The notes below the pieces were generated by a model that was given only the letters and a program-made list of their open reading frames with translations, searched no databases and had not been told where the DNA came from. A program made the position numbers and the translations under genes. 44,045 bases of DNA, from the NCBI GenBank assembly GCA_031405895.1, contig JANOFL010000082.1:1-44045 (forward strand), written 5' to 3'. This document shows, one piece after another, positions 43,399-44,045 of the stretch. Numbering within the stretch: position 1 is the stretch's first letter; each line of letters begins with the position of its first letter. The stretch is from BJ22 sp031405895 (GTDB lineage Bacteria > Planctomycetota > Planctomycetia > Pirellulales > Pirellulaceae).

Positions 43399-43689
43399 AT
43401 GCGCACGACTTTCATCGTTTGCTACGACATCGCCGACGCCAAGCGGCTGCGGAAGGTTTTCAAGACCATGCGGAACTGGGGCGACCACCTCCAGTTCAGC
43501 GTCTTTGAATGCCAGCTCACCGACAGCGAGCTGCTCGAATGCCGGGCCGAGCTGTCGGAGATCATCAACCACGCCCACGACCAGGTGCTGTTCATCGAAC
43601 TCGGCCCGAGCGAAGGCCGCGGCGAACGGGTGATCGAAGCGGTCGGAATGCCATACCAGCCGTTTGATACTGCCTGCCTGATTGTGTGA
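43399..43689 (+). CDS. cas2: CRISPR adaptation protein Cas2, type I-U
   Basis: The 96-residue protein has the ferredoxin-like Cas2 sequence: beta-1 TFIVCYDIAD with the active-site-type Asp, then AKRLRKVFKTMRNWGDHLQFSVFEC and VLFIELGPSEGRG. The long form of this start (IVCYDIADAKRLRKVFKTM) is characteristic of I-U Cas2. Cas2 works with Cas1 in spacer acquisition, so its presence without a visible cas1 is striking. The open frame begins upstream at 43339, but ATG 43399 gives the family N-terminus. No ribosome binding site is obvious. It is followed by at least 328 bp with no array. Confidence 0.93.
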   Translation: MRTTFIVCYDIADAKRLRKVFKTMRNWGDHLQFSVFECQLTDSELLECRAELSEIINHAHDQVLFIELGPSEGRGERVIEAVGMPYQPFDTACLIV

Positions 43690-44017
43690 GGAGCACTTGA
43701 GAGGCAATCGCGACGGCGTCGGAGGTAAAATGCAAAATTCAATCCGGAATCTGAAATCTGAAATTTGAGATGATCGCCCAAGAAAGCCACCCGACCCCAT
43801 GTTCCGGCGATAGACAAGAACTGTCCCTTGACCACCCCGCCCCTGCGACTCCGGGTAGCCCGTTGTAAAAGGTGTCTGACCCTCTCCGACCCGTCGCATT
43901 CGTCGTTTTTGGATTGGGTCACAAACGGGACACAAACATTTTTCACCGGGCTGCGGGGGTTGCCGGGAATTGGCCGCCTCCAGCCTTCTGCCTCCAGCCT
44001 CCTGCCCGCTAACCGCC
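43690..44017. other. Intergenic region after cas2; no CRISPR array seen
   Basis: No direct repeats with regular spacing occur here. There is a short TCAGATTTCAAAT-type tract on the minus strand (43740-43770), and a degenerate AGGTGTCTGACCC motif of the 3663 family. No gene is supported. Confidence 0.6.
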
Positions 44018-44045
44018 ATGATCCAGTCCACCGATAAGCCTGCCG
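44018..44045 (+). CDS. Start of a gene cut by the right edge
   Basis: ATG at 44018 begins MIQSTDKPA before the window ends. Only nine residues are visible, so the family cannot be told. Its position just after cas2 makes it a place to look for the missing cas4-cas1 gene. Confidence 0.35.

Noticed and set aside
43690..44017. CRISPR array or leader after cas2
   Set aside because: I looked for a 28-37 bp direct repeat with regular spacing and found none.

Overview
The window looks like the chromosome of a planctomycete (Planctomycetota). The signs are a DUF1559 prepilin-like protein, a MauE/DUF1573 membrane protein, an EF-hand secreted protein, an alternative complex III locus, and many short palindromic repeats. 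One repeat would encode the NTSPQRKQG peptide that I associate with spurious planctomycete reading frames. Most of the window is GC-rich; about 20.8-22.2 kb is clearly lower in GC.

Layout. (1) 0-12.2 kb, plus strand: an electron-transfer locus, with the end of actB, then actC, an actD-actE fusion, actF, a small membrane protein, a Sco copper chaperone, coxB with a fused cytochrome c, coxA of the YSHPxV type, coxC with a His-rich insert, a subunit IV-like protein and a second subunit III-like protein. Quinol would be oxidised by alternative complex III and electrons passed through cytochrome c domains to the oxidase. (2) 12.4-18.8 kb: two secreted esterase-type proteins on the minus strand (one joined to a transglutaminase domain) and two unrecognised plus-strand genes. 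(3) 18.8-26.3 kb: a domain of hairpin REP repeats around a REP-associated tyrosine transposase (RAYT). It also holds a DUF1573-like gene with an in-frame TGA followed by a SECIS-like hairpin (candidate selenoprotein), a DUF1559 gene, a redox-looking operon (MauE-DUF1573, Cys-rich small protein, unknown membrane protein), a metallo-beta-lactamase-fold hydrolase and an EF-hand protein. (4) 26.3-31.5 kb, minus strand: pilT, two GspE/PilB-like proteins whose P-loops have lost the lysine, and a CvpA-like protein. (5) 32.0-33.1 kb: prfB with a programmed +1 frameshift. (6) 33.1-35.1 kb: repeats, a gene with an internal prepilin-like helix, a 54-codon gene and an antitoxin-like gene. (7) 35.1-43.7 kb: a type I-U (now I-G) CRISPR-Cas locus, cas3-csb3-csb1(cas7)-csb2(cas5-cas6), translationally coupled, then cas2 after a 2.3-kb interruption. 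The expected cas4-cas1 fusion is not between csb2 and cas2. That place holds a patch of at least five repeat types and an unrelated 377-residue gene. No CRISPR array is visible; a reading frame opens at the extreme right edge.

The three points most worth following are the candidate selenocysteine codon near 19.33 kb, the RAYT/REP domain with covarying hairpin arms, and the rearranged I-U CRISPR locus bracketed by the same repeat families in mirror order.
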